DNA of 48,985 nt from Mycoplasmatota bacterium. GTDB taxonomy: Bacteria > Bacillota_I > Bacilli_A > Izemoplasmatales > Izemoplasmataceae. Position 1 is the first letter of the stretch; each line of letters starts with the position of its first letter. Below, piece by piece: positions 1 through 8,281 of the stretch. Location: NCBI GenBank assembly GCA_030600605.1, contig JAUVLT010000004.1, forward strand, positions 1-48,985. The letters are read 5' to 3'. The position numbers were made by a program, and so were the translations under genes. The notes below the pieces were generated by a model. The model saw only the letters and a program-made list of their open reading frames with translations. It did no database searches and was not told the DNA's origin.

Positions 1-712
1 GTAATACAACAATTGCCAGTACCCAGTTTAAAACAAACATCATAATTAGAGAGCCTAGTAAAACGATGATAGAAGAAAATAACTCAATTATTACATTTGA
101 TAAAGAGTTACTGATTAAATCAACATCATTCGTAATTCTTGAAACAATGTCTCCAGGCTGATTTGTATCATAATAATTTACTGGCAAATTTTGCAATTTA
201 TCAAAAGCGTCTTTTCTAATCTTTTTGACCGTTTTTTGAGAAATTATTACCATTGTATATCTAGAAATAAATCTTACTGAACTGGTTAACAAAGCAATTC
301 CTACAATATAGAGTCCAATTCGAAATGCTCCATCTAAGTCAAAAGATAAAATATAATTATCAATTGCTTTAGCAAATAACCAAGGTATCATTATTGCTAA
401 TACACTTGTTAAAGCTGTAAAGAAAAACACTGTTAGAAGACCGAATTTATATTTTCCTAAATAATTCCATATTCTTAAGACTGTTGCTTTTGAATCTTTA
501 GCTTTTCCACCTAAATACATTCCTCTACCAGGTCCTCTGGTCCCTCTTGTAGTTACTTTAGATAGCATTTTTGAGTAGTCTTTACTTGCTTCATTTCTTT
601 TCTTAACTTGAGCTTTATTCAAAACCACTTCATAATGATCAATATGAGCAAACGGATCAACTTTTTTTACTTTTTTCATTTGTTGCATTTTCATTTTATC
701 TTTGTTATTCAT
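1..712 (-). CDS. ABC exporter half-transporter, permease part (3' end outside window)
   Basis: This is the amino-terminal 237 residues of an ABC exporter; the gene runs off the left edge. The start is the ATG at 712-710, which overlaps the end of the preceding exporter gene by 8 nt, the usual translational coupling for paired half-transporters. The protein opens with a charged cytoplasmic stretch of about 75 residues containing GPGRGMYLGGKAKD, as in MdlB/YheH-type subunits. Membrane helices follow, then the cytoplasmic-loop motif NLPVNYYDTNQPGDIVSRITNDVD typical of type IV exporter permeases (split here as NLPVNYYDT and GDIVSRITNDVD). The nucleotide-binding domain lies outside the window. It should be the catalytically complete partner of the 705-2474 subunit, whose own site is degenerate. 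Substrate unknown; likely a drug or lipid given the TetR regulator. Confidence 0.88.
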   Translation of the reverse strand, partial: MNNKDKMKMQQMKKVKKVDPFAHIDHYEVVLNKAQVKKRNEASKDYSKMLSKVTTRGTRGPGRGMYLGGKAKDSKATVLRIWNYLGKYKFGLLTVFFFTALTSVLAIMIPWLFAKAIDNYILSFDLDGAFRIGLYIVGIALLTSSVRFISRYTMVIISQKTVKKIRKDAFDKLQNLPVNYYDTNQPGDIVSRITNDVDLISNSLSNVIIELFSSIIVLLGSLIMMFVLNWVLAIVVL

Positions 713-2474
713 CAAGCTCACCACTGTTTCCAACTTGAGACTGTGCTATTTCTTGATAAACTTTACTAGTTTTTAGCAAATCTAAATGGGATGCAAATCC
801 ATCAAGATGTCCTTGATTATCTAAAACAATAATTTTATTCATATCTTTAATAGTTGAGATTTTTTGACTAATAACTAACGTTGTCATTCCTTTTGACAAT
901 TTATTTATTGCCGTTATTATTTGTTCTTCACTTTTCGCATCTACTGAACTTGTAGAATCGTCTAAAATTAATATTTTAGGTTTTCTTATAAATGCTCTTG
1001 CAAGTGATAATCTTTGCTTTTGACCACCTGAAAGGTTACTACCATTTTGTTGGATTTCATGATTATATATATCATCATAGTCATTGATGAATTCGTTAGC
1101 ATCTGCATTATCTCCTGCTTCTACTATTTCTCTATAAGAAGCATCACTCTTACCTTGAACAATATTTGTTCCAATTGATCCACTAAAAATAGTTGCAGAC
1201 TGAGTAACAACACTAATTTGTGATCTTAATGTTTTAACATTAATATCTTTTACGTTAGTACCATTAACAAGAATTTCTCCTTTAGAAGCATCATATAATC
1301 GTGGAATTAAATGAATCAATGATGATTTACCGCTACCAGTAGATCCAATGATACCTATTGTTTCCCCACTCTTTATTTTAAAGTTTATATTATTTAAAAC
1401 TCTATTTCCGTCATCACCATATCCAAAACTAACATTTTTAAATTCTATTTCTCCTGTTAGATTAATGTCATCAATTGCATCTACTTTTGAAACTAAATCA
1501 ACTTTTTCATCAAATATTTCAGTAATTCTCTTTGCACTTACTGCTGCTCTTGATATAAAAATCATCATCATTGCAAACATCATTAATCCCATTAATATTT
1601 GCATACTATAGTTATTAAAAGCAATCAACACTCCAACTTGTGGTAAATTTGTTGTAGCGTTCATTAAACTTCCCTTATCAATATAGTAAGCTCCTAAGAA
1701 AATAATCCCGGCTATACTTGCATTGAAAATAAACATAATAATTGGATCTGCAAATGCCATTATTTTATTTGCAGATGTATTTGTAACTCTATATGTCTCA
1801 TTTGCATCTTCAAATTTCTTATTCTCATGATCAATAGACACAAATGATTTTATTACTCTAGGTGCATTCGCAGTTTCTAATACTACTTTGTTTATTCCAT
1901 CAACAGTTTTTTGCACTTTGGCATAACGAGGAAACGCTACAACCATGATAACGATAATTGAAATAATAAGCACCGGCATTGAAAAATAGAATATATTAGA
2001 TAATTCTACACTTGTTCTAAGTGATAAGAATAATCCCATACCTATCATCAATGGAGCTCTTACTATAATTCTCAGTAACATTTGATAAAACTGTTGAATC
2101 CTTACAATATCGTTTGTTGCAGATGTAATTAAACGACTCGTCTTAAAATGATCAATATTTAAAAAAGATAATGATTGAATTTTTTTATATAAATCAAGTC
2201 TTAAATCTGCACTTGCATACTGGGAAACATATTGTGATGTGTAATTATTAATTAGTCCAAACAAAAGTCCTAACACTGCTATCCCAAGCATAATAGATGC
2301 TGTTACTATTAGTAAGACTGTATCATTATTTGGGATTGCATCATCAATGATTGTAATTACTAAATAGGGAACAACAAATCCCGCAGCAACTTGGATCAAC
2401 ATTGAAAATACAGAAACTAAAATATATTTATAATATTTTACTGTATAGACTAACATTCTGTTTAAATTACCCAT
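705..2474 (-). CDS. ABC exporter half-transporter with degenerate ATP site
   Basis: A 589-aa fused permease and ATPase of the heterodimeric multidrug/lipid exporter type (TM287/BmrC-like). Six membrane helices span about residues 15-310 and the nucleotide-binding domain about 340-589. Walker A is GSTGSGKSS (377-385) and the signature is LSGGQ (481-485). Walker B ends LILDDS, so the catalytic Glu is replaced by Asp506. The H-loop His is replaced by Gln536 (VISQKIS). Both changes are known from the subunit that supplies the non-hydrolysing site in heterodimers, which fits pairing with the gene at 1-712. It begins 1 nt after the TetR stop codon, so tetR and both subunits form one operon. Substrate cannot be read from the sequence. 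Confidence 0.93.
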   Translation of the reverse strand: MGNLNRMLVYTVKYYKYILVSVFSMLIQVAAGFVVPYLVITIIDDAIPNNDTVLLIVTASIMLGIAVLGLLFGLINNYTSQYVSQYASADLRLDLYKKIQSLSFLNIDHFKTSRLITSATNDIVRIQQFYQMLLRIIVRAPLMIGMGLFLSLRTSVELSNIFYFSMPVLIISIIVIMVVAFPRYAKVQKTVDGINKVVLETANAPRVIKSFVSIDHENKKFEDANETYRVTNTSANKIMAFADPIIMFIFNASIAGIIFLGAYYIDKGSLMNATTNLPQVGVLIAFNNYSMQILMGLMMFAMMMIFISRAAVSAKRITEIFDEKVDLVSKVDAIDDINLTGEIEFKNVSFGYGDDGNRVLNNINFKIKSGETIGIIGSTGSGKSSLIHLIPRLYDASKGEILVNGTNVKDINVKTLRSQISVVTQSATIFSGSIGTNIVQGKSDASYREIVEAGDNADANEFINDYDDIYNHEIQQNGSNLSGGQKQRLSLARAFIRKPKILILDDSTSSVDAKSEEQIITAINKLSKGMTTLVISQKISTIKDMNKIIVLDNQGHLDGFASHLDLLKTSKVYQEIAQSQVGNSGELDE

Positions 2475-2475
2475 T

Positions 2476-3081
2476 TTATTCCTCCTTTAGTATCCCATGC
2501 TTAATTGTATTGACATACCATCCAAACTCTTTAGAAGCTTCTTCAATACTTAATTTATCTAAAACAGATTTATGAATTACAAATCTTTTTAGTTCTTGAA
2601 TCATTTTATACATTTTTATTAAATCATTTTCTTCAGTATATCTTATATTTGATAAATCCATTTTATTTAGAATCCCCATAACATAATCTCTTCTCATCTT
2701 ATTAAAGTTCACAATGTATTCAGCATTTGATGAAATACTTTGAAAAACGTTCATCATAAATTGATGTCTCATATCATTAATAAAAGCTTTATAATCATAT
2801 TCAAACGATATTTGAGCAAATTCAAAAATATCATTTGTAATATCGCAAAACTTTGTTCCTGCCTCATGAATATTGTTAAATACTTCATCAATTACATAAT
2901 AATACAAATCATCAAGATCATCAAAATACTGATAAAAGCTTCCTCTAGGTATGGAAGCTTCTTTAATAATATTAGATACTCGAGATTTTCTTAATGGATT
3001 AGCTGTAAATTCCATTTTTGCTGCTTCAATAATTTTATTTTTCTTTTTTTCATCCAAATTATAAAAAGTTTCTTTTGGCAT
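2476..3081 (-). CDS. TetR-family transcriptional regulator of the adjacent ABC exporter
   Basis: A 201-aa TetR-type repressor. The amino-terminal helix-turn-helix reads RKSRVSNIIKEASIPRGSFY followed by QYFDDLDDLYYYV, the classic TetR pattern with the recognition-helix GSFYQYF. The carboxy-terminal ligand domain is divergent. I start at the ATG at 3081-3079 because AGGAGG (3093-3088) sits 6 nt upstream. The alternative upstream start (3096) contains the ribosome binding site itself. It is the first gene of an operon with two ABC exporter subunits and is probably autoregulated through two operator-like palindromes in its promoter. The inducer is probably the exported compound (inference). Confidence 0.9.
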   Translation of the reverse strand: MPKETFYNLDEKKKNKIIEAAKMEFTANPLRKSRVSNIIKEASIPRGSFYQYFDDLDDLYYYVIDEVFNNIHEAGTKFCDITNDIFEFAQISFEYDYKAFINDMRHQFMMNVFQSISSNAEYIVNFNKMRRDYVMGILNKMDLSNIRYTEENDLIKMYKMIQELKRFVIHKSVLDKLSIEEASKEFGWYVNTIKHGILKEE

Positions 3082-3094
3082 ATTATACCTCCTC

Positions 3095-3109
3095 ATGACA
3101 CGGTGTCAT
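3095..3109. promoter_or_regulatory. TetR operator candidate, proximal (perfect palindrome)
   Basis: ATGACAC-G-GTGTCAT is a perfect 7-bp inverted repeat around one central base. It lies between the predicted transcription start and the tetR ribosome binding site. The half site ATGACAC resembles the half sites in the distal repeat 28 bp away. Confidence 0.65.
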
Positions 3110-3115
3110 AATATA

Positions 3116-3144
3116 ATACTATATGACGTTCTGTCGTAAGTCAA
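3116..3144 (-). promoter_or_regulatory. tetR-ABC operon promoter
   Basis: Reading leftward: -35 TTGACT (3144-3139), a 17-nt spacer, then -10 TAGTAT (3121-3116). An operator-like repeat fills the spacer and another lies just downstream. Both positions would block RNA polymerase if occupied by the TetR protein. Confidence 0.6.
3122..3138. promoter_or_regulatory. TetR operator candidate, distal (imperfect palindrome)
   Basis: TATGACGT-T-CTGTCGTA has matching GAC/GTC cores with mismatches outside. It occupies exactly the 17-nt spacer of the tetR promoter. Its half sites share the ATGAC core with the perfect palindrome at 3095-3109. Confidence 0.45.
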
Positions 3145-3157
3145 GCAAAACATATAA

Positions 3158-3184
3158 AAAACCTCCTTGGGGCAAGGAGGTTTT
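3158..3184. terminator. Orphan bidirectional terminator hairpin between divergent promoters
   Basis: AAAACCTCCTTG, loop GGG, CAAGGAGGTTTT: a 12-bp perfect stem. The T-run is longer in the leftward direction. No gene ends here. The hairpin stands between the leftward tetR promoter and the rightward ldh gene, where it could insulate the two units or end an unseen short transcript. Confidence 0.7.
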
Positions 3185-3232
3185 CTATAAAAATATATTT
3201 TAAGAAGATAGTAAATGAATTATAACTTATTA

Positions 3233-3287
3233 TATCAAGTTATTATGAATATTTTATGAAAAGCATATGAAAAATCTGTGAAAATTA
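3233..3287. repeat. Five phased 11-bp direct repeats upstream of ldh
   Basis: Units begin at 3233, 3244, 3255, 3266 and 3277: TATCAAGTTAT, TATGAATATTT, TATGAAAAGCA, TATGAAAAATC, TGTGAAAATTA. The TATGAA core recurs every 11 bp, one helical turn. This is the layout of tandem binding sites for winged-helix (OmpR/PhoB-type) regulators. The phased A-tracts could alternatively bend the DNA. The array ends about 80 bp before the ldh start. Confidence 0.6.
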
Positions 3288-3292
3288 TATTT

Positions 3293-3306
3293 AGTAAACG
3301 TTTTAG
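3293..3306. promoter_or_regulatory. Weak cre-like site upstream of ldh
   Basis: AGTAAACGTTTTAG matches the catabolite-responsive-element pattern TGWAANCGNTNWCA at 11 of 14 positions, with mismatches at the first base and the last two. It lies about 63 bp before the ldh start codon, directly after the 11-bp repeat array. On its own it is weak; better matches occur elsewhere in the window. Confidence 0.35.
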
Positions 3307-3368
3307 TTTTGAGTATATCTTTATGATTATGAAAGATCGTTTGTTAAAATAGAATTGAGGTGATAGAT

Positions 3369-4313
3369 TTGAAAAATAATAGAGTAGTAATAATTGGAAC
3401 AGGATTCGTTGGTATGAGCTATGCTTACGCCCTTGTTAATCAGGGTACTGTTGAAGAATTAGTTCTTATTGATATAAATAAAGAAAAAGCCGAAGGTGAA
3501 GCAATGGATTTAAATCACGGTCTCGCTTTTGGTCCTAGAAAAATGAATATCTCCGCTGGAGACTATAGTGATTGTAAAGACGCTAGTCTTGTTGTTATTA
3601 CAGCAGGTGTTAACCAAAAAGAGGGTGAATCAAGAATTCATTTACTAAATAGAAACGCAAAAATAATAAAGTCAGTCGTTAATAGTATTATGGCTTCTGG
3701 ATTTGATGGCATTCTAATGGTTGCCTCTAACCCAGTAGATTTACTTGCTTATGTTGCTTGGAAAGAATCAGGGTTAGATTCTTCAAAAGTTATTGGAAGC
3801 GGTACTGCTCTTGATACTGCTAGATTAAGATATGAAATATCAAGTTACATAAAAATTGATCCCCGTAACATCCATGCCTATATATTAGGTGAACACGGTG
3901 ATAGTGAATTTGTTTGTTGGTCCAACTCCAATGTTGGGGCAAAACCAATAAAGGACGTCTTAACAAGTATGAGTGAAATAAATTTTGAAGATTTAGATAA
4001 TATATATAAAAAAGTGCGTAACGCTGCTTATGAAATCATTAAAAGAAAGAACGCTACTTATTACGGAATTGGAATGGCACTCGTAAGAATCACAGCAGCA
4101 ATTTTTAACAACGAGAATAGAATTATGCCAATATCAGTACTAAATAACGGAATATATGATTGTGAAAATAATGTTTATATTGGCTTACCTGCTGTCTTAA
4201 ATAGAGATGGTGTTCACCATGTCGTTTGGCTTGAATTAAATGACGAGGAAAAAGAAAAACTAAAAGTTTCCGCAAATATTTTAAGAGAAAACTTGAACGA
4301 AATTAACTATTAA
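3369..4313 (+). CDS. ldh: L-lactate dehydrogenase
   Basis: A 314-aa NAD-dependent L-lactate dehydrogenase reducing pyruvate to lactate and recycling NADH in fermentation. The Rossmann motif GTGFVGMSYAYAL lies at about residues 10-22. The substrate-loop GVNQKEGESR carries Gln where malate dehydrogenases have Arg, so lactate rather than malate is the substrate. The catalytic His is in GEHGDSEF, and the substrate Arg in LDTARLR. The next Arg and the His of NIHAY match the fructose-1,6-bisphosphate site of allosteric bacterial LDHs, so activation by that metabolite is likely. I choose the TTG at 3369 because AGGTGA (3358-3363) is 5 nt upstream; a GTG at 3360 overlaps that site. Single-gene unit ending in a hairpin. 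Confidence 0.95.
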   Translation: MKNNRVVIIGTGFVGMSYAYALVNQGTVEELVLIDINKEKAEGEAMDLNHGLAFGPRKMNISAGDYSDCKDASLVVITAGVNQKEGESRIHLLNRNAKIIKSVVNSIMASGFDGILMVASNPVDLLAYVAWKESGLDSSKVIGSGTALDTARLRYEISSYIKIDPRNIHAYILGEHGDSEFVCWSNSNVGAKPIKDVLTSMSEINFEDLDNIYKKVRNAAYEIIKRKNATYYGIGMALVRITAAIFNNENRIMPISVLNNGIYDCENNVYIGLPAVLNRDGVHHVVWLELNDEEKEKLKVSANILRENLNEINY

Positions 4314-4338
4314 AAAGGCTATGAAATCATAGCCTTTT
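4313..4338. terminator. Bidirectional terminator after ldh
   Basis: AAAAGGCTATGA, loop AA, TCATAGCCTTTT, with A/T flanks in both directions. It overlaps the end of ldh and serves the convergent gene at 4354-5112 as well. Confidence 0.85.
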
Positions 4339-4353
4339 ATATTACAAAAGTAT

Positions 4354-5112
4354 TTATTTGGTAGTTTTAGATGATTTAAGAAACGGGATTGACATAATTA
4401 CCCAAGTTGGCATCAAAACTAATAAGGCTGCCGGAATAATATAAAAAAATGGAATCGCGGTTTTCACTATTTCTCCTGCCACATATTTATCATACGTTAA
4501 CCACGGAGCAACTAAAAGTGCATAACTGTATATAGTTCCTTCCTGACCCCAAATACCCATATAATTAATTAAATAATGTCTTAACCCAACTTCAACAAAA
4601 AATGATGTTAAAGCCATATTATATAATCCACCTATCATGATAAATATAAAGACCCAACCGATATTTTTCACATTTGGAATGTGTATTTTCCAAAAAGCTA
4701 GTAAAATAGGCACCATCATTAAAGTAACATGAGCTAAAAAGAATCTTATTGAATCATACTCTAATATTGGGTTCCCTTCAATTGTATTTGGATATAACAG
4801 TGAAAAGAAGGCAAATAATGCTCCCGAGTAGTACATATAATCCTTAAACATCTTCTTTTTTGATAGAAAAAAGAAAGGGTATAACATTGTAGAAAACCCA
4901 CAGAGATCTACAAAGAAAAGTTTATAAGTATTAAAATTCGGATCAAACCAATACCTTGAAAAATGCACTACCCATGCAAACAATGTAAGAGAAAAAAGAA
5001 ACCAATACTTAAACTTTTTAGATTTATTATAAAATCCTTTATATACTCCATAAATTGCTACTGGGATTAGTATTACCCATAAAAAATGATAAAAACTGAA
5101 AACATCTAACAT
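4354..5112 (-). CDS. YwaF/TP0381-like integral membrane protein (TIGR02206-type)
   Basis: A 252-aa hydrophobic protein with about seven predicted membrane helices, beginning MLDVFSFYHFLWVILIP. It has the length and layout I associate with the YwaF/TP0381 (TIGR02206) family: an early paired-aromatic segment, VDLCGFSTMLYPFFFL in the third helix and a central HVTLMMVPILLAFW helix. The family has no established function. The start has a good site, GAGGGTGAT, 4 nt upstream, and a -10 TATAAT (5139-5134) in the opposite-strand leader. Apparently transcribed alone; convergent with ldh. Family assignment is from memory of the motif layout and is moderate. Confidence 0.6.
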   Translation of the reverse strand: MLDVFSFYHFLWVILIPVAIYGVYKGFYNKSKKFKYWFLFSLTLFAWVVHFSRYWFDPNFNTYKLFFVDLCGFSTMLYPFFFLSKKKMFKDYMYYSGALFAFFSLLYPNTIEGNPILEYDSIRFFLAHVTLMMVPILLAFWKIHIPNVKNIGWVFIFIMIGGLYNMALTSFFVEVGLRHYLINYMGIWGQEGTIYSYALLVAPWLTYDKYVAGEIVKTAIPFFYIIPAALLVLMPTWVIMSIPFLKSSKTTK

Positions 5113-5162
5113 GATATCACCCTCTTGCTATTTATTATAACACACCACAGAGTCATTTTATC

Positions 5163-5189
5163 AAAAAAAAACACTTCAGAAAGTGCTTT
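5163..5189 (-). terminator. Terminator of the aldo/keto reductase gene
   Basis: Leftward: AAGCACTT, loop TCTG, AAGTGTTT with one G-U pair, followed by a run of T residues. It lies 25 nt after the stop codon of the reductase gene. Confidence 0.75.
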
Positions 5190-5213
5190 AAAAATCTATC
5201 ATCAAATTAACAA

Positions 5214-6038
5214 TTAATAATCAACATTATCAAATTCAACGAAGATTTTTCTTCCGGTATTAACTGTTCTAATATCTTTCATATCTTCATCATCTAGTGC
5301 AAAATCAAAAACATCATAATTAGAAATAATTCTATTAGGATTAATAGATTTTGGGATTACAACAATTTCTCTTTCAATAAGCCATCTTATTGCTATTTGA
5401 GGAACTGTTTTATTATGTTTTTTAGCTACTTTAATCATTACTTCATTTTCAAGTAATTCATTAATTCGATAACTCATTAATGGAGCATAAGCTTCTAATT
5501 GAATATTATTATCTTTACAGTATTCATGTAAAAAATGATTTTGAAGAGTTACATGTGTTTCTACTTGATTTACCATTGGGGGAATTTCACAATTATTTAA
5601 AATATTCATTAGATGATGAACATTATAATTGCTTACACCAATTGCTTTGGCCTTACCACTTCTATATATTTCTTCTAATGCCTTGTATGTATTCACTGCC
5701 TTCTTATATCCTTTAAACCAATGAATCAAATATAAATCAACATAGTCTAACCCAAGTTTATTAAGTGATACATTAAAAGCTTTTAAGGTGCTTTCATATC
5801 CTTGATCAGAATTCCAAAGTTTTGTCGTTACAAAAATTTCTTTTCTTAAAATACCAGAATCCTTTATTGCTTTCCCAATTGCTTCTTCATTATGATATAT
5901 CATTGCAGTATCAATATGTCTATATCCATTTTTAAGAGCAGTTAAGACTGCGTTATAAACCTCTTCTGGTTTACTTAACCATGTTCCAAGACCAACAATC
6001 GGCATTTCTTTTCCATTATTTAATTTTACTGTTTTCAT
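5214..6038 (-). CDS. Aldo/keto reductase
   Basis: A 274-aa NAD(P)H-dependent aldo/keto reductase, close to the usual length for bacterial AKR5-type enzymes such as YvgN/DkgA. The catalytic tetrad is visible: Asp in GYRHIDTAMIY, Tyr in the same motif, Lys in VTTKLWNSD and His in DLYLIHW. The cofactor-binding end contains VVIPKSINPNRI. Likely reduces methylglyoxal or other small aldehydes; the exact substrate cannot be told. Start supported by GAGGTGA close upstream; a -10 TATAAT lies at 6064-6059. Single-gene unit followed by a hairpin terminator. Confidence 0.93.
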   Translation of the reverse strand: MKTVKLNNGKEMPIVGLGTWLSKPEEVYNAVLTALKNGYRHIDTAMIYHNEEAIGKAIKDSGILRKEIFVTTKLWNSDQGYESTLKAFNVSLNKLGLDYVDLYLIHWFKGYKKAVNTYKALEEIYRSGKAKAIGVSNYNVHHLMNILNNCEIPPMVNQVETHVTLQNHFLHEYCKDNNIQLEAYAPLMSYRINELLENEVMIKVAKKHNKTVPQIAIRWLIEREIVVIPKSINPNRIISNYDVFDFALDDEDMKDIRTVNTGRKIFVEFDNVDY

Positions 6039-6139
6039 TTTTTCACCTCATAATAATAATTATATCACGCCAATAATTTGAATAAATCCTTATGCATTAT
6101 TTTTGACACTTAGATTATATATTTCAGGAAGTTCTGGCA

Positions 6140-7357
6140 TTAATCATCACTTCCCAAACTGTCGGCAGCAGAATATCCTGTTGAAAACGCTATTGTAATA
6201 TTAAATCCACCTATTGGTCCGTGCAAGTTCAATGTTTCGCCAATAAAGAATAGTCCTTTACTAATTTTCGATTCCATTGTTTTTGGATTAATTTCTTCCG
6301 TCAAAATTCCACCACCATTTATATAAGCATTACTAATACTTTCAACTCGAGCGATTTTCACAGAAAATCTTAATAATTTTTCAGTAATTTGGCTAATTTC
6401 AATTTTTGACAAATTAGCTACTACTTTTTCTTCTGCAAATTTTAACTCCTTCATTATAAATCTTGCGAGTCTCTTAATAGTTAATTTCTCAATTACTCTG
6501 ATTACTCTAACCTTTTGATTAGCCTTCAATTCAAATATAGTTTTAATTTCGTAATCTGTGTTTGTAGTTAAATTTATAAATACTTCAGTTTCATTTTTAA
6601 GCGTTTCAAAATATATTAACTCTGATATATTTTGAATAACTGGACCACTTAATCCATAATGAGTGAAAATAAGTCCACCTTTGTACACTTTCTTCATTCC
6701 CTTGATTGTTACATTACAATTTAGAAGTGATATTCCCTGTAAATATTCTTTATTTTTTTTCACATAATCACTATATACGTGTGTTTCTGCAGGATAAAAA
6801 GGCATAAAGTGATGGCCTAGTTGTTTTCCAAATATAACTCCATCTCCTGTACTACCTGTTTTAGGATAACTCTTTGAGCCAGTTGCAATAATTACATTTT
6901 TAGCGTAGTAATCCTTATTTTTTGTTTCAACAATGTAATAATCGTTTTCTTTTATTATATCAATTACTGCGGTATTCATAATTAATTTTTTTTGGTCAAT
7001 ATCTTGTAATAAAGCTGCCACTATATCACTACTTTTAGAGCTTTTAGGAAAATACTGATATTCCTTTTCAAGCATCAACTCTACACCTTTTGATTCAAAG
7101 AAATTGATTATATGTTTTGTTCCAAAATTGCTTAAAGTACTATATAAGAATCTTTTGTTTTTGATTTTCAACTGTTCAATAAATTCTTTTACATTATAAT
7201 TGTTAGTAACGTTACATCTAGTTCCACCTGTTATTAGAAGTTTTCTACCTATATTATTATTCTTATCAAATAATAGATAGTTTATTTTTTTATCTTCAAG
7301 TCTATTTGCTGCCATTAGTCCGGCAGGCCCTGAGCCAATTATTATTACATCAATCAT
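6140..7357 (-). CDS. HI0933/BaiN-family FAD-dependent oxidoreductase
   Basis: A 405-aa flavoprotein. The FAD dinucleotide motif DVIIIGSGPAGLMAA starts at residue 3, followed by the family hallmark GRKLLITGGTRCNVTN and the carboxy-terminal LNLHGPIGGFNITIAFSTGY. BaiN of clostridia acts on bile-acid intermediates, but most members have no known substrate. The ATG at 7357 overlaps the upstream stop codon by 8 nt (ATGATTGA pattern), implying coupled translation. A TTG further upstream (7396) is less likely. It ends the operon led by the MarR regulator, so it may process or detoxify something handled by the exporter. No clear terminator seen after it. Confidence 0.85.
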   Translation of the reverse strand: MIDVIIIGSGPAGLMAANRLEDKKINYLLFDKNNNIGRKLLITGGTRCNVTNNYNVKEFIEQLKIKNKRFLYSTLSNFGTKHIINFFESKGVELMLEKEYQYFPKSSKSSDIVAALLQDIDQKKLIMNTAVIDIIKENDYYIVETKNKDYYAKNVIIATGSKSYPKTGSTGDGVIFGKQLGHHFMPFYPAETHVYSDYVKKNKEYLQGISLLNCNVTIKGMKKVYKGGLIFTHYGLSGPVIQNISELIYFETLKNETEVFINLTTNTDYEIKTIFELKANQKVRVIRVIEKLTIKRLARFIMKELKFAEEKVVANLSKIEISQITEKLLRFSVKIARVESISNAYINGGGILTEEINPKTMESKISKGLFFIGETLNLHGPIGGFNITIAFSTGYSAADSLGSDD

Positions 7358-8252
7358 ACATATTCTCAAATCCGATACTTCTTCCCATCGTATCAAAGAT
7401 TATTTTTCGACCTTTATAAAACGTAAGAGTAGCTAAACTATTGATACTTTCGAAAACATCTAGATTCATAACTCCATTTTTACTTGGTCCGACTAATTTA
7501 ACAGGTTTAATTAGTTTTGCATTAATGATTAACTTGAATCTTCTCTTTTTTATTACAATCTCTATTTGTTCAGGTAATTGTTTTTTTATTTTCATCCTTG
7601 AAAAATTACAAGATGTAAACCGATATTCTTTGCCATTGTAAATCAAAATTGTGAAAAATCCCTTTACTTTCCATTTTAAAAATGGAATAATACCATGCGC
7701 AAATGTTAAAGAAACATCTTTATTAAAGTGATTTCCTTGAATCCAAATCCATTTTTCTGGAAATTTACTACCAAATGTTTTCTCAAGGTATCCTTTCCCA
7801 TTAATATTTTGGGTCTCACCATCTATTAATATTTCACCCGAAAACGTACCATCTATAACAATTACTTCTTGATAGCATTCTAATAGGAATCTAGATAGAA
7901 AAGACATTGAACTATTACTCATGTAATGTTTTTTTAATTTTTGTGATTCATTAAACAAAACACTAATTTCTATGTCATCTATTCTAACAAACATAGATTT
8001 AGGTGATAAAAAATTATCCTTGATATAAACAGCATCATTTAAATAATAAAAATCACTAGTTTCATAACGATAATATTTACTCTTATTGGTCACACCATTG
8101 AAAACTTGAATAAAAGCGTGAGGATCATGTTCATCCTTTGTAATAGCAAACATAAAAGCATAATTAATATTATTATTTTCATCTGTTATTCTTTGATACC
8201 AACCTTCAAAATAATTTTTTTTCTTTAAATCTTTGTAAGCAAAAGTGTTCAT
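7350..8252 (-). CDS. Tocopherol-cyclase-like (PF14249-type) protein
   Basis: A 300-aa soluble protein with the two hallmarks of the tocopherol-cyclase-like family: KKNYFEGWYQRI near the start and GYLEKTFGSKFPEKWIWIQG in the centre (about residues 155-175). Plant members cyclise tocopherol precursors. Bacterial members are widespread in organisms without tocopherol and have no assigned reaction, so no function is claimed. Start ATG at 8252 has AGAGGTGA 4 nt upstream; the longer frame includes that site. It is 29 nt after the exporter gene and overlaps the flavoprotein gene, so all belong to one operon. A hydrophobic ligand is plausible from the lipocalin-like fold of the family (inference). 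Confidence 0.75.
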   Translation of the reverse strand: MNTFAYKDLKKKNYFEGWYQRITDENNNINYAFMFAITKDEHDPHAFIQVFNGVTNKSKYYRYETSDFYYLNDAVYIKDNFLSPKSMFVRIDDIEISVLFNESQKLKKHYMSNSSMSFLSRFLLECYQEVIVIDGTFSGEILIDGETQNINGKGYLEKTFGSKFPEKWIWIQGNHFNKDVSLTFAHGIIPFLKWKVKGFFTILIYNGKEYRFTSCNFSRMKIKKQLPEQIEIVIKKRRFKLIINAKLIKPVKLVGPSKNGVMNLDVFESINSLATLTFYKGRKIIFDTMGRSIGFENMYD

Positions 8253-8281
8253 GTCTTCACCTCTTTTCAACCTTATAATAT

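Noticed and set aside
3360-3362. GTG as start of ldh
   Set aside because: It overlaps the ribosome binding site AGGTGA; the TTG at 3369 has correct spacing and gives the usual amino end.
3369-4313. Malate dehydrogenase instead of lactate dehydrogenase
   Set aside because: The substrate loop has Gln (NQKEGESR) rather than Arg, and the fructose-bisphosphate site residues of LDH are present.
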